In this document: positions 37,596 to 48,889 of the stretch, one piece after another
Position numbering within the stretch: the first letter of the stretch is position 1
Layout: each line of letters opens with the position of its first letter
NCBI GenBank assembly: GCA_050084515.1
Contig: CM114273.1
Location: 34,534,001 to 34,598,000 of the forward strand
Reading direction: 5' to 3'
DNA from: Blasia pusilla
Taxonomy: Eukaryota > Marchantiophyta > Marchantiopsida > Blasiales
DNA length: 64,000 nucleotides
Position numbers and translations under genes: made by a program
Notes under the pieces: model-generated
What the model was told of the DNA's origin: nothing
Databases searched by the model: none
Seen by the model: the letters and a program-made list of their open reading frames with translations, nothing else

Positions 37596-38790
37596 CTAAG
37601 TACATCGAGGACAAACCCACCTTCCAGTAGGAACAACATCCAAACGTGGAGTCAAACACATCATGTGCCAACCCTTAGAACACCGATCACACACCAACAT
37701 ACGAGCTGCGTTACCAGCAGACCCACACAACATGCACCTCAAGCTAGCACGTATCATGGCTAAGCTTGGGTCAACAGTACCATCCACATTTGGAAGATGA
37801 CATGGCGCACAATTACGCACATGGTCCTTCCAAACAACTCCATCACGACCCTCCAACATGAGAACTCCATAAGCTAACACCTCACTTTTCGTAAAATAGT
37901 GCGGCTGCCGTCATATCCAACGTTGTCGGGCAACTGCTGCAAATAGACATAGTCCCCACATGGAACCTACGAATCGATGGTCGATAACCTCCACCCGAAT
38001 GGTTGCATACCGCAACGTATCCCCCTGTGTTGAGCAATGGCAAGATTCTCAAAAATTTGTTGGCATAACTCTCGAAAGAGCTCCGCCCGGCGAGAACACA
38101 CCCTCATCCACATCTCGGGTCATCAAGATTCACCACCTCACTAGACTCCCGAAGAATTTGCTGGCAAGTCCGGATCTCGGCCGTATAACAGAAAATAAGG
38201 TGAGAAGGAAGCCAAGGATGCTTGGTCATCGAACCTATACCCCATGGCTAACCATGGCAATCGAATATCAGTCTCCAAGATGCCCTTCTTCAGAGGCCAT
38301 ACTTGCGCAATGCCCTCTTCACCGCCTCGAACCACACGCTCAGCCAAACCATCCGCCTCTGGATGATCTCGAGGCGTGGTCCGATGATCGATCAACGCCT
38401 TGTCACACAAGACTTGAAACTCACCTTGAAACTCAGACTGGTGGTCGGTCAAGACTTTGGTGCACCAAAATGACTAAGCACTCTATCCAAACGCATACGC
38501 CGTTCCCTCACTTGCCTTGTCCGGTAATGCCACCAACTCAATCCACTTGGAAAAGTGCTCCACCATCACCAACACATATCGATGATGTCGTACAGTCAAC
38601 GGTAACGGTCCCGCAAAGTCCACACTCCAACGGTAACCCAACCCCATAATAGGCAAGGGGTGTAATTGTGGTGTAGGGGTATTAAATGATGCCCTCACCC
38701 GGTCACAAACCATACAACATGACACCAACTGCTGCACCTGAGTATGCATGCCCGCCACCAATATTGGCCAAGGAGTAAGCTATACCTACG
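37596..38790 (-). pseudogene. DDE integrase with intact PHD finger (element E)
   Basis: The zinc domain (HEELGHFGIKRR...CCMVCDRVRAS, about 38820-38690) and the core (SVDFAGPLPLTVRHHRY; DHQSEFQGEF at about 38440, where the catalytic Asp stays but the usual GTEF is altered; ADGLAERVV) are readable in different frames. The last open frame (37880-37596) has GRDGVVWKDHVRNCAPCHLP and then a PHD finger at 37742-37599. Its pattern is C-x2-C-x11-C-x2-C-x4-H-x2-C-x14-C-x2-C, with the conserved Trp two residues before the last Cys pair. PHD fingers commonly bind histone H3 tails, so this one may guide integration. That role is inferred from the family. Confidence 0.85.
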
Positions 38791-40719
38791 CTTTATCCCA
38801 AAATGTCCCAACTCCTCATGGGCATGTCGCACAATGCGCTCTCTCTGAGCCAAATGTGGCACTACTCGTACTCTACCATCCTCCCATATGCGGAGAATAT
38901 GTGTTCCCTCCAATCGATACCTCTTAGCACGTTGAAGAACACGGTCTCGCTCCTTGGCACTCACTATGCCTGGCACCCTACTGGTCCGTAGGAACTCCAA
39001 CACCAACGCATCATCATGAATATCACGCTGATCCGTACCACCATCTCCAACCTTAGGATCTGAAGGCTGGCCATCTACCCTCTGACTAGAGTAAGATATC
39101 ATGTGGTCCTCCATACTAGAGTCCACCCCTAACCAACATAAAAAGGCGGATGCATGCCAACCTGGCACCATCTCCTCATCAACCTCCCCATGCCATCTAG
39201 CCCCAGTTGTATCCTCTTGGCTAGTACATGGGTTCCTACTCAACCCATCAAAGATCAAGGTTGGCAACTCCGGTCTATGTACCACTTGGAAGTCATACTC
39301 TGAAGATAAGAGCCCACCGTGCAAGCTTCCCCTGTAAGCTTGTCCGACTCCATCAACCACTTGAGCGGGTGGTGATCGAGTAACAAGGGTAAACTCGTGT
39401 GCCAAACAAGTAACACCTAAAGTGTGCCTGACCCACACTCTTGCCAAGCACTCTCCCTCATATGAACTATAGCGCAACTCCATTTGCATTATTCGAACGA
39501 CTTGCATAGGCCACCACAAACTCCATGTGCTCATCATCATGTTGTGTCAACACCGCTCCAAGTCCCAACCTACTCCAATCAGTGTGTAACTGAAATGGGC
39601 GCCCTCTGATAGGTCTCCTCAAGATAGGCGCCGCCACCAAGCTGGGCCTTAAGCTCCACAAAAGCTCTCTCTGATCATCTCCCAGTGCCACTCTTGATCT
39701 GATTTCAGCAATTGGTTCAAAGGCTTTGCCATAGCACTAAATCCCTTCACATACCTCCGATAGTAGTTCGCCAATCCCATGAATGCTCGAACTCTACTCA
39801 CATCTATCGGACGCGGAATAAGTGCAATAGCCTCCACCTTTGCTTTGAACTCCCAAACCACTGGATAGATCACATGACCCAAGTACTCAACATCCTCATG
39901 GAAGAACTTACACTTTCCTTGATGCAAACGTAGACCATGAGCTTTCAACCGCTCAAACACCATGCAAATGTGTATCGATGCTCCTCCACCGTGTTCTTTT
40001 GAACACCAAGATATCATCAATGTAACACCGAACAAAATCCAACCTGCTAGGATCCTGTCCATCACTCTTTGAAACTCGGCAGGTGCATTCTTCAACCCAA
40101 AGGGTAAGAATTTCCACTGGTACAAACAATCCTTGCCATAAGAGTTGACACCCCAAAATGCTGTCTTGGCCTTGTCACTCTCCCGAATCGGCAATTGATG
40201 GTATCCTGCCCGAAGATCCAAAGTACTGAAAATCTTTTCCTGTCCCACCACATCAAAGATCTCCTCAGGTGTAGGCATGGCATACCTATCGGCCTTGGTT
40301 TGCCGATTGATAGGACAGTAATCTCCACACATCCGCCTATCCGTGTAGTTGCCATGCATATCCTTTTTAGCAGGCATGAAAGTGGCTGATGCATACTCTC
40401 CATGCGACAACTCCACTAATCCATCCTCCAAAAGATCCAACGTCCTACTCTGAATCAAGTCCCTCTCCATATCACTATATCGGTAGGGACGACGGAAGAT
40501 TGGCGTATCACTAGCCAAATCAATCCGTATACCGGGTCCAACCAGAGAACCCAACTCCTTCATGCTAAAGGCAAAACAACTTCTATAAGCACGTAGGAAC
40601 TGTGTCAAGCGTCGTTTCTCACCTCCCGTAAGCTTGGGCCCAAGTAATGGCTCCCAAGTCTCCTCCTTTGGCACACTAGAGGGAGAGGCGATGCCATTGG
40701 TCACACATAACCCCCTCAC
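38791..40719 (-). pseudogene. Reverse transcriptase and RNase H (element E)
   Basis: The frame 40719-39649 starts with the pre-RT block (EETWEPLLGPKLTGGEKRR) and runs through MPAKKDMHG, MCGDYCPIN, FLPFGLKNAPAEFQRVMD and, after a frame slip near 40030, CYIDDILVF. It then recovers EYLGHVIYP and YRRYVKGFSAMAKPL. RNase H (39660-39200) has QLHTDWSRLGLGAVL and YEGECLARVWV but is frameshifted. The linker to the integrase (WHASAFLCWLG..., RVVPHLAQRERIVRHAHEEL) is readable. Confidence 0.88.
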
Positions 40720-40999
40720 AAGATGGTATACCCTTAGCTACACCATCATCTCGAGCAAATAACTCCTCCACTAGCATGAGCAACCAACTCCACATGCCCA
40801 GCCATTACATCCCATCTACTCCAAGGATGCAAAAATACTCTCCTCGCTTGACCCGATGCCTCTACCGCCCCGGTAGCCATCGAGCTCATTACAAGGGTGG
40901 AAGACCCCCAGACATAGTCCGAAGTCGACGTATTTGCTCGGCCATACCAAGACTCAAAATCCAAGTCAAACAATTCAAGTCCATGGCCTGACCCAACAC

Positions 41000-41895
41000 A
41001 TGACGTCGTGAAGCCTCGAGAAATAGAAGCAACATTTGTCACACCGAGCAAATCCCATCGCACGCTCTCTCTCATCAGCGTTAGGCTCCACCAACTATCG
41101 CACATGAGAATCCCATACAAGCCCCGGACCACCTTCCCTGTAAGCATGTGACGAGGGAAAACTCACAAATGTGGGTGGTGCCATCCTAGGCTGGCCCACA
41201 CGGTTCACCACTGCCATGGGTGACCGATCAATAACCCTCACCACTTGGGAAAGTCGCCTAGTATCCAAGATACTATCCCTTTGTAAAGGCGAGGATCGCG
41301 CGACCGCATCATATGCTCGACGTAGAACCTCCTAGGCAACAAGTTTGTCCACCACAAGCGTGGGCGATGTGCACGCTGAGCCAACTCATGCGCATCCAAC
41401 AACACCGCTGGTCCAATCCAAGAGCGCACCTCATGAACACTCGCCATCATCCGGGTCCGAGTGTCACCCAACAATGGAACATTCTCTAGAATGTAAGCTA
41501 GAGCACGTGCCTGATGAACCTGAAGATGTCGTAACACCCGTAACATCTCCCAAAACAATCGAGACCTAGGGTCATGTAATCCCTCACCCCGACCAGCACG
41601 TGTATGACCCTGACATGGCCATCCAGCAATCACCAAATCCACAGGACCAATTCTCTCAAGGTCCTGCGCCCCCAACAATCCAATGTGTGATGGTAAAGCA
41701 CGCTGGTATCCACGAATAGCTGATGGCGGCAATAACTCAGGATATCTCCGCATCAACTGACCAATATGTCGGGATGAGACTCTCTAGGCCGTCTCATCTC
41801 GCTCCACATACACCTATCTCCGCACAGGAATACCGGCCTTCAACACTGCAGCCAAACCAGTGCTAATCCCACCAAAGAGATCTAACACACAAATG
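41000..41895 (-). pseudogene. C5-cytosine methyltransferase (element E)
   Basis: Motif I reads CVLDLFGGISTGLAAVLKAGI (41880-41820). After two in-frame stops (one near 41813) the frame 41756-41238 continues with YPELLPPSAIRGYQ, LVIAGWPCQGHTRAGRG (catalytic Cys), AYILENVPLLGDTRTRM and RAHRPRLWWTN. The C-terminal ERE..MGF part lies at about 41080-41020 in another frame. It occupies the same position between protease and RT as in A, C and D. The catalytic centre is preserved; the ends are broken. Confidence 0.85.
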
Positions 41896-42559
41896 CCCTC
41901 CGGCGGATACTGCCATACAATGGGTGTAGTATCCAAAGGGATAACCAAGCGGGAGAAGTAGGAGTCCGTGGGGCCTCCTCTTCCTCGTGAGGTATAATAG
42001 CCTCACACCAAGCCTCCTGCACTAGGCGATCATCCTCCTGCCGTAGTGCACCGCCTGAACTCCAAAGTGGCACATCCAACGATGAGGATGCCCTTTGCTG
42101 CAAAAATAGGGACCTCCTCTTCCTCCTCATGTGCAGGAGAATCCATAGCGAAACATTACCCTCCAAAAGTCTCTGGCCAAGTGACTACTCCACTAAAAAC
42201 CCCACAGATGCTAACACTTTGTTGGGAAGACCCTCTGGTCGAGCCCCCGTAAATAAATCTCACAGGAACTTGGCTCATCGTCCATCCCGGACTGCCAACC
42301 TGGTCTATAAAGACGCTGTCTCGATCCATAATCCATCTGAAAACCCATCGGGTATCATCGCTCCTCCAACTAGTACATCATACGACTCGGGTGATGTGAC
42401 TACATGAGATACTCCCAACCGGGAGCTATCGATCGCATGATCTGGTCTCAATCATGTCTGAAAACTTCTCCGTGTCATGAATTGAGACCTATCATTGGCT
42501 CCTCCAAGTGATGTTTGAATCTGGAATGGGCAAGGCTCAAGCTCGACCTCCGAATACCC

Positions 42560-43400
42560 AAACCAATACATGCCGCCTTTCCCAACATCAAAGGTGGGCA
42601 CCTGAGTCTAACAAGACTCTATCTTGTCTATACACATCTCTTGTAGGACTCATCAATCGGAAGATCCCACTCGGTTGTCCAACATACATACACCAGTGTA
42701 AGCCTCTCACGATCAATGGTGGCGGGTGGTAATGCATCCATCTTCGCCTCTTTGCTCGCCAAGTAGCACCGGGTACTCAATGCTACTCGACATAGAGGGT
42801 CGCTCCACCGCAACATCCTCATCCACCTCAACACGTGTAAGATAACTCCCCACGTTCACACAATGTGGCGCTAGCTGAAATACAGAGCTAAGTCAACTCC
42901 TAAAGCCATCGCCTCCGTGGCGAAAACAATGGGGATCCCAACACCGAAGTTGCCATCCCAATCTTTGCCTTTGGATGCTACATCCGTGTATACTACACGC
43001 GATGTAGATGCCTCGATCCCCATGTCGGCTCAATAGGGCGTAGAAACCATGGATGGAGTCCTAAGCACCTCGGACAACAAGAATGATGGGAAGCCTAGCT
43101 GCCTCCCGGCCCTCACCCCTCTATGGGTCCAACTCTCACAAGTAGCACCACGTGGCTCGACGCTCGAGTGGCTCCTCTCAGAATAGCTGCTGGTGATGCC
43201 TCAACTTTGTTGTCTTTTCGCCATATAAGAGAGATCATCCCTCCATAAGAGGTGGAAGCCCCTGCTCTGAACCGATCTATCTTTGGATACCACCCACAGA
43301 GCCAACTTCTGCTCCAAGCTGCTCAATCTGGCAGCGACCATAGTTGACTCTATCGTAGTGGTGGGGGTAGCCACCGTGAGGCTCTCCAACCACCTGGTCC
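42560..43400 (-). pseudogene. Aspartic protease region (element E)
   Basis: RVLLDSGAH, the retropepsin active-site signature, is encoded at about 42615-42590. The sequence just after it (ATGTTGGGAAAGGCGGC, 42585-42569) aligns with LMLGKAA of element A, shifted in frame. Upstream on the - strand, blocks align to the protease lead region of elements A and D. Stops are frequent. Confidence 0.55.
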
Positions 43401-43497
43401 ACCTCTACCACCCCTACCACCTCTACCACCTCGGCCTCTCTCGGAGCTACTCTCCACCACGGCCACGGCCTGATCTCAACTCTAGATGAAGATCAAA

Positions 43498-44715
43498 GCA
43501 ACGCTCTCGAGGATGACCTAGTCTCCCGCAATGATCACACTGAGTTGGGGCCGACTGAGGCCCATCCTCCAAAGTCCGTCTCCCATCCTCTTGGGGACAA
43601 AACTTCCTAACATGATCACCTCCACATGTCCAACATGATCGCCCCTTGCTGGGGCAGCAAATGAAGGCAATGGTCTCTGCACAAATGTCCCTCTAGGACT
43701 TGGCGAGGTCGCGTGTACCCCCACGACTCCCACTACTACTACCACCACCACTACTACGAGGCGTGAGGTGGGCGGCTGAACACGAGAAGTAGTAGTTGTA
43801 TCCCTACTGAATGCGGATGTCACCACTCTCTCCTTCACCATGTTAAGCTCAATCTTCTCAGATAGAGCAAACACATGGGTCAATGTGGGTGAATCATCAC
43901 TCATAAGAGTAGCATCACGTACCCTACGGCGCAAATCTCTGTCCAAGATCCCATACCAAAACTAGACTGCCTGATCCTCAATCACACCCTGGGTAACTGA
44001 AATCAAGCGTCGCATACGCGTGTATGCCTCACGAAGACTCTCACCAGCCTTTTGCTCAAAGTCCTGAAGATTCCTCAACTTCTCCGTCTTCACTCCTTGA
44101 TAGTTCTTCTTCAACCTCTTGAAGAACTCTAACCAGGCTAACGATGGTGGGGCACTAGTACCTCCACTAGTACCCCACTAGTACCTCCCTTTGGTACCCC
44201 ACTCCGGCTTGTACTCGTACCACTCAACGTCGGGCTGGCTGGCATAGTAGGAGCACTACTACCAATACCACCATGGGTGATAGACACATAGCCTGGAGAC
44301 CAATATTGTCTCCATGCCTCAATCTCAGCAACATGGTCCTTCCTAAACTCATGGTAATCATCCATGGGTGGTCCTTCCAAGTGCTGAAACAACCCCTTCC
44401 AAGCCAAGAAGGGTGTAAACAACGTGGCGTTCCGCAACATCTGCATATCACACCACGTATCAAACTTCTGCATGAAGTCCTCCAACTCAATGGTACCACT
44501 TTGCACCGAGTATCGTCGTGGGCCCTTCATGGCCCCATATCCACCGTCCATGTCCCAAATCAATGGAGCGCAACACTCGATAACAACGTAGAAGACTCGG
44601 TGTTTGGAACACCTCGCCCTCCTCTTCATCAACCGTCGAAAGTGGAAAAGGTACCCGATACCTAAATCCACTCCGTGTGAAACCACCACGCCCGCACCAC
44701 GGTCCCCAACCAGAC
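43498..44715 (-). pseudogene. gag: gag with capsid and CCHC zinc knuckle (element E)
   Basis: The N-proximal frame (44770-44138) includes ATLFTPFLAWKGLFQHLEGP and DDYHEFRKDHVAEIEAWRQY, like the Ty3-type Retrotrans_gag capsid. It is followed by WLEFFKRLKKNYQG and EKAGESLREAYTRMRRLI-like sequence at about 44130-44000. The frame 43946-43518 holds DRDLRRRVRDATLM and IELNMVKERVVTSAFSRDT, then a low-complexity VVVVV tract. The zinc knuckle CDHCGRLGHPRERC is at 43539-43498 in another frame. This shows what lies upstream of the window edge in element A. Confidence 0.78.
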
Positions 44716-45281
44716 CACCCGACGACTCGTGATGACCAACGCCGATGCCGCACCACCACCAAATTACCAAGTGACGCCGATGTCGCTATACTATTCTAGC
44801 TCTACTAGCTATGGGTGTAGGCAACCTAACTTGTCATCACCACAAGAAGTCTCCCACAATCTACTCGTCATCCCTCCGACCTCACTACCGGTAGCACACA
44901 GGAGTAACACTACTCTGGAAATCACCGTCAACCCTAACAATAGGCATGCAAGCAAGAAGCACGATGGAGGGGATCCAAACACAGGAAATCCAACGACAAC
45001 CCTCCAATCGCAAATGGAAATCAAGGTAACACAATCCACCAAACGTGGTGCCCTCGAATCCACAAAACCCACCACACAATTCTAACGCAATAGCTACTCC
45101 GCGGCGGGTCGATGACGTGCTAGTTTAACGCGCAAAGACTGAAAATATCACTGCATGGAGAGGCTACACCGTACTATGCGCTAGAGGTACATCAACCAAA
45201 AACCTGAGATGCATAAAGCGCCTAACACATCTCCGAACAGCACCAAATGAGCTACAACAGTCTATACACTGACATAGTTAA

Positions 45282-45345
45282 GAACTCGGCAGTTAAGCGT
45301 CCTCCAGGCAGAATAGCCCAAAGATGGGTGACCGGTTATGCAAAA
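45282..45345 (+). ncRNA. 5S rRNA-derived internal-promoter segment
   Basis: GAACTCGGCAGTTAAGCGT (45282-45300) and GATGGGTGACC (45323-45333) match the centre of plant 5S rRNA, the A box and C box of its Pol III internal promoter. The distance from GTTAAGCGT to GATGGGTGACC is 31 nt, the same as in genuine plant 5S genes. Sequence outside about 64 bp is not convincingly 5S, so this is a relic and not a 5S gene. It lies antisense to element E. Confidence 0.55.
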
Positions 45346-45381
45346 CTCAAATCCCAAATCCTGCAAAAACTGCCTCACGCC

Positions 45382-45405
45382 CAAGCAAGCAAGCTTGCTT
45401 GCTTG
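45382..45405. repeat. Perfect 24-bp palindrome of CAAG/CTTG units
   Basis: CAAGCAAGCAAG is followed directly by CTTGCTTGCTTG, centred on AAGCTT. It could form a small hairpin in the leader of element E. Confidence 0.8.
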
Positions 45406-46219
45406 CTCCTTGTTCCTTACTCCGCCTCTCACGCCCACTCGCCCCGAGCTACCACGAGTTGCCTCGAAGCCTCAAAATGCTCGAGACATGCCCCGTTCGC
45501 CACGCTTCGCCATGCTTCACTATGGAGAGAGGTCCAACCAGGGCGCCCCCAACGGGATAGGCGTCTCCAAAAATGAACGAGTCACCAACCAACCTGGCCC
45601 CTCCGATCCCGCCCACAATAGCGGACCTTGAGCTAGTCCGCGAAATTTCGATCGAAATTACTTCACAAATACGTGACCAAAATCAAATGTGTTTCTATCA
45701 GAATTCAATTGACCACCATAGCTATCTCCCCACAAAAACTTAGCTACAACCGAGCTCCGTACTGCGAGCTAAAAATCAGACAAACTTGCTGTCCATACAC
45801 CTCTAGAACCGCATAAACCGGCAGCGCTTCCGCCAAGTTTCATGCACGCAGAAATCCCAACGCTCAACGCACTCGAGCAGATAGCTTCACATGAGATCAC
45901 AATACAAGTAGCAATAGGAACCTCTCACCCGATCTGGATGAACTTCATGAGCTTCCGCACTCCAAGCTCTCCACATCGTAAAACCGGTCGAACACGACCA
46001 GAATCTTCAATGCTTGATAACTTCCAACTCCCTTGACGAAATCCGCGATCTACTGGCGTGTTGGAAAACTCTCAGCAAGGCGCTTCTTTCCCAACCAACC
46101 GCGCACCAAATTCACACCTCCAACATAGGCCACAAGCCACGAATATCCACGGCTGAGTACACAATCAGCCCTAACCAGATCCTACTGATCTACAATCTAA
46201 GCTACCATCGATCTACTCC

Positions 46220-46598
46220 AGTTCTTTGAGTGAAATCCGTGAAAGACCTACTCTCATAAAACACGTTTACAATCACATACAATCGAGCCAAACCCACTCC
46301 ACGATGGGAGAATCTAGGTCGAAGCTTGCGGGAAACACCATAGCCAAGAGCTCTACTCACTACCAAGGCTGACTCCCAACGCATCAGGCTCAACTCAAAG
46401 AACTGATTGTTCTTTGAGGGCAAGCCACCTTATATCCTCCAACCTAAGAGCGGGCCCTACTGGGAAAGTCACCCCCAAGTGAGTAACCCCCAACCCTATG
46501 TATGGAACCGCATCTCTACCAAGCCACTACGGTCCTACATAAGGAATGGCCTCTACCAGCACACCATACTCTACGACATAATCCGTATGGTCATGACA
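46220..46598 (-). repeat. Element E repeat A1 (46232-46598) and self-complementary primer site (46220-46230)
   Basis: A1 starts TGTCATGACC at 46598 and ends GGATTTC at 46232. One base later comes CTCAAAGAACT (46230-46220, - strand), the exact 11-nt complement of AGTTCTTTGAG at 46404-46394. No block B lies between A1 and the primer site. A1 and A2 are about 97% alike by eye. Confidence 0.88.
46394..46440 (-). promoter_or_regulatory. Element E promoter: TATA box and predicted transcript start
   Basis: On the - strand GGATATAAGG (TATAAGG beginning at 46434) is followed 30 bp later by AGTTCTTTGAG at 46404, the 11 nt complementary to the primer site. TATA-to-start spacing of about 30 bp is standard for Pol II. 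An upstream inverted copy (CTCAAAGAAC) makes a hairpin around the start. Confidence 0.7.
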
Positions 46599-48310
46599 CT
46601 GCGGATTCACAAGGATCGTAGGAAAAGCTAAGAGAACCATAGATCTAGGTAGTTACAAATGCTGAAAAGACACCAGCTTCATCAAGAACGCTTCGAATCT
46701 TTGGATCACTCCTACTCCATCGAGTATTTAAGAAGCAAAATAGAAGCGATAATCATCATTCTCTTACGAAGTCCTCATATTGTAGGAATGGTCCGAGCAA
46801 GGGAGTAGTACCCACTCGATCTTGTATACACTTTGAAGCTTTCTCATTCTTGATGGAGTAGTAAAGCAATCATTCATTCATTCTGATATGCGATGCTTAT
46901 GTTTGAGTATTCTTTTTGGGTCTGCAGAGTGAAGAGTGAATCAGGCGAACCTTTCTCATCAATGGAATAATCAACATAAAGATTGTAGGAAATCTGTTTG
47001 ACAGAGAGTAGCCTGCCGAGACGGATTGAGTTCCGAAAGTAGGAGAAGCCAGCTTTCATGTTGAGGTCTCTGTGAGGTTTCTTGATATCGAGAGGAAATC
47101 TACATGAGCATGCTGTTAATTCCACTAGAGAGAATTGAGAAATGACCCCTTGGTACTAAGAAAGATCCGAAGATATTGATAAGACATTGAATATAACTCA
47201 TACACATTTAAATACAAGTATTACAACAGAATTGTAATTTCGAACTCTCTTTTCATCAAACAATGATCCTCTTGGGGATCGAATTTATTAAACAACTATA
47301 AAATAGAAACTCTTATACATTACATGCACATTCATGGGATTGACGAACTTCTATCGGCAATACGTCAAGGGATTCACTTCAATTGCGAAGCCGCTAACCT
47401 TGCTAACCAAGGTGGATCATGAGTGGCACTAGGGGGGTGAGCAAGAGCAAGCATTTCAATTGCTCAAGGACAAGTTGACGTCCGCGACCATCTTGAGGAG
47501 ACCGATCAGGGGGCGTCTTTTCCAGTTGCACATAGATTGGAGCATGTTGGGGCTTGTAGCGATGCTCACCCAACATGATGATGAGGGTAGAGAGTTCGTG
47601 GTGGCTTTCGCTAGCCGCTCGAACAACACTGCAGAGGCGAAGTACAGCTCGTATGAGGATGAGTGTTTGGCTGCAGTATGGGCTGTCGCGCATTTCAGGT
47701 GTTACTTATTTGGCAACCCCTTTACCATCATCACTGATCATCAATCACTGAAGTGCGACAACCTTACAAGGAAGCTTCGAGATGGGCTCTTTGTTGCAGG
47801 AGTATAATTTTCAGGTGGTACATAGACCTAGGAAGCTCAACCAGGATGCAAATGGGTTGAGTCGTAACCCATGCCCGAGTAGCGAGATGCGACTGGAGCT
47901 CGATGGCATGGAGAGAGTGATGAGGAGTCAGTGCCAGGATGGCACGCATCAGCCTATTTAGGCATGTTGGCTATGGAGAGCCAGAGTGTGGAGACTTCGA
48001 TGGCGAGGTCTAGTGGAGAGTCCTTGGATCCCGAGGCCTGTGAGGAGACGACAGGTGGCCGAGATATTCATGATGATAGAGTAGTCTTGGAATACCTTCG
48101 TACTGGCATTATTACGAGCACCGTGGGTGCTAGAGAGCCGGATCGGATCCTATAGCGGGCTAGACGGTTCCGTTGGGAGGGGACACATGATTTGAGGGTT
48201 TGGGAGGATGGTAGTGTACGCGTAGTGCCGCATCCTTTGTAGAGAGCACGACTAGTGCATCATACCCACGAGGAGTTGGGTCACTTTGGGATGAAGCGGA
48301 CGTACAACTT

Positions 48311-48889
48311 TGTCATGTCTTTTAGGATAGATCGGTGAGATCTAGTAGAGCGTCTTCATGAGTAGTGGAGGACACGCTCAATAGATCGAGGATGACTTGC
48401 CGAGGCCTCGGGAAACCTGAGAGAGCAGGTTTCCCCTTCGTTTCGGCTCATTTGGAGCCATATTGAAGAACTTACTATTTTAGGTAAGTATCATTTTGAG
48501 TATATGATCGAATTTTTATTTTTGGTAAGTGGCTCTTGACCTCCTACATCAGCTCAAGAGCCAAGGAGATGACTTGGGAGAATAGGTTACCATGGAGAAA
48601 GTTTGGGAGAGGGGAGGGGTATACCTCAAGGAGCGAGAGCTTGAGAACTCATTCTCTCTTTATTGAACCTCTTGGCTTGAGGTTCAATAAAGAGAGAGAG
48701 ATTGCATACCTTTGAGAGCTATAGTGTGAGATGGTGTAGAGAGAGATTGGATCTTACTTTAATTGGAGATATTTTAGTACTTCTTGTCTCGTTGTTTGGA
48801 TGCCATGAGTTAGCATGGGATTGTGTGAGTTTATGTGTGTGTTCAATGACAACGATGTATGTTGTGTAGCGATGTGTATGCGTACGACA
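48311..48889 (+). mobile_element. Solo terminal repeat (A-B) of the C/D family, inserted in element C integrase
   Basis: It starts TGTCATGTCTTTTAGG and ends GTACGACA, 579 bp, and has A followed by B with no internal region. The flanks are ACTT (48307-48310) and GCTT (48890-48893), a 4-bp duplication with one transition, and it interrupts the element C integrase sequence GTACARCTTGCTCC. Confidence 0.88.

Larger units (their letters stand above)
44716..46219 (-). other. Element E leader, long and non-coding
   Basis: About 1.5 kb separates the primer site from gag. No conserved domain was seen. It contains the 5S-like sequence (45282-45345, + strand) and a 24-bp palindrome (45382-45405). Confidence 0.5.
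36845..46598 (-). mobile_element. Element E: nearly complete retrotransposon of the methyltransferase/PHD group
   Basis: The 9754-bp element is read right to left: A1, primer site, leader, gag, protease, methyltransferase, RT-RNaseH, integrase, PHD, polypurine tract, B1-A2-B2. The ends are TGTCATGACC (46598) and CGCACGACA (36845), flanked by the 4-bp duplication CTGC (36841-36844 and 46599-46602). Its terminal repeats are a different family from A and from C/D, but the architecture is the same. A1 and A2 differ at only a few percent of sites, so it is younger than element C and the insertion it landed in. Frames are broken in several places. Confidence 0.93.
36354..47324. mobile_element. About 1.2-kb solo-LTR-like insertion of another family, itself split by element E
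   Basis: The two arms are 36354-36844 and 46603-47324. The insertion starts TGTGATATTT and ends ATTACA, and it sits in element C between CGCAC (36349-36353) and TGCAC (47325-47329). That is a 5-bp duplication with one mismatch, as expected of a standard LTR element. There is no coding domain. The left arm is rich in CGAAG words (for example GAAGCACGAAGCACC) and has a TATA-like CCCTTTATATCAG at 36808-36820. The right arm is AT-rich. The orientation and superfamily are unknown. Confidence 0.6.
34846..48310 (+). pseudogene. Reverse transcriptase/RNase H and start of integrase, in three pieces (element C)
   Basis: Piece 1 (34846-35493) has METWEPNMGPKLTGGERW through FLPFGLKNTSVEFQRVMDRI. Piece 2 (36114-36353) starts at the second half of the YIDD region and reaches the thumb. 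Piece 3 (47325-48310) carries YVKGF, the RNase H domain (RLFQLHIDWSM, YEDECLAAVWAVAHF, TDHQSLK) and the start of the integrase zinc domain (HEELGHFGMKR). In RNase H the first motif reads IDW instead of TDW, and stops are frequent. The pieces join seamlessly when the insertions are removed. Confidence 0.88.

Noticed and set aside
44716-45100. Open frames in the element E leader on both strands
   Set aside because: No conserved domain, overlapping frames on both strands, and they lie upstream of gag in the expected untranslated leader.
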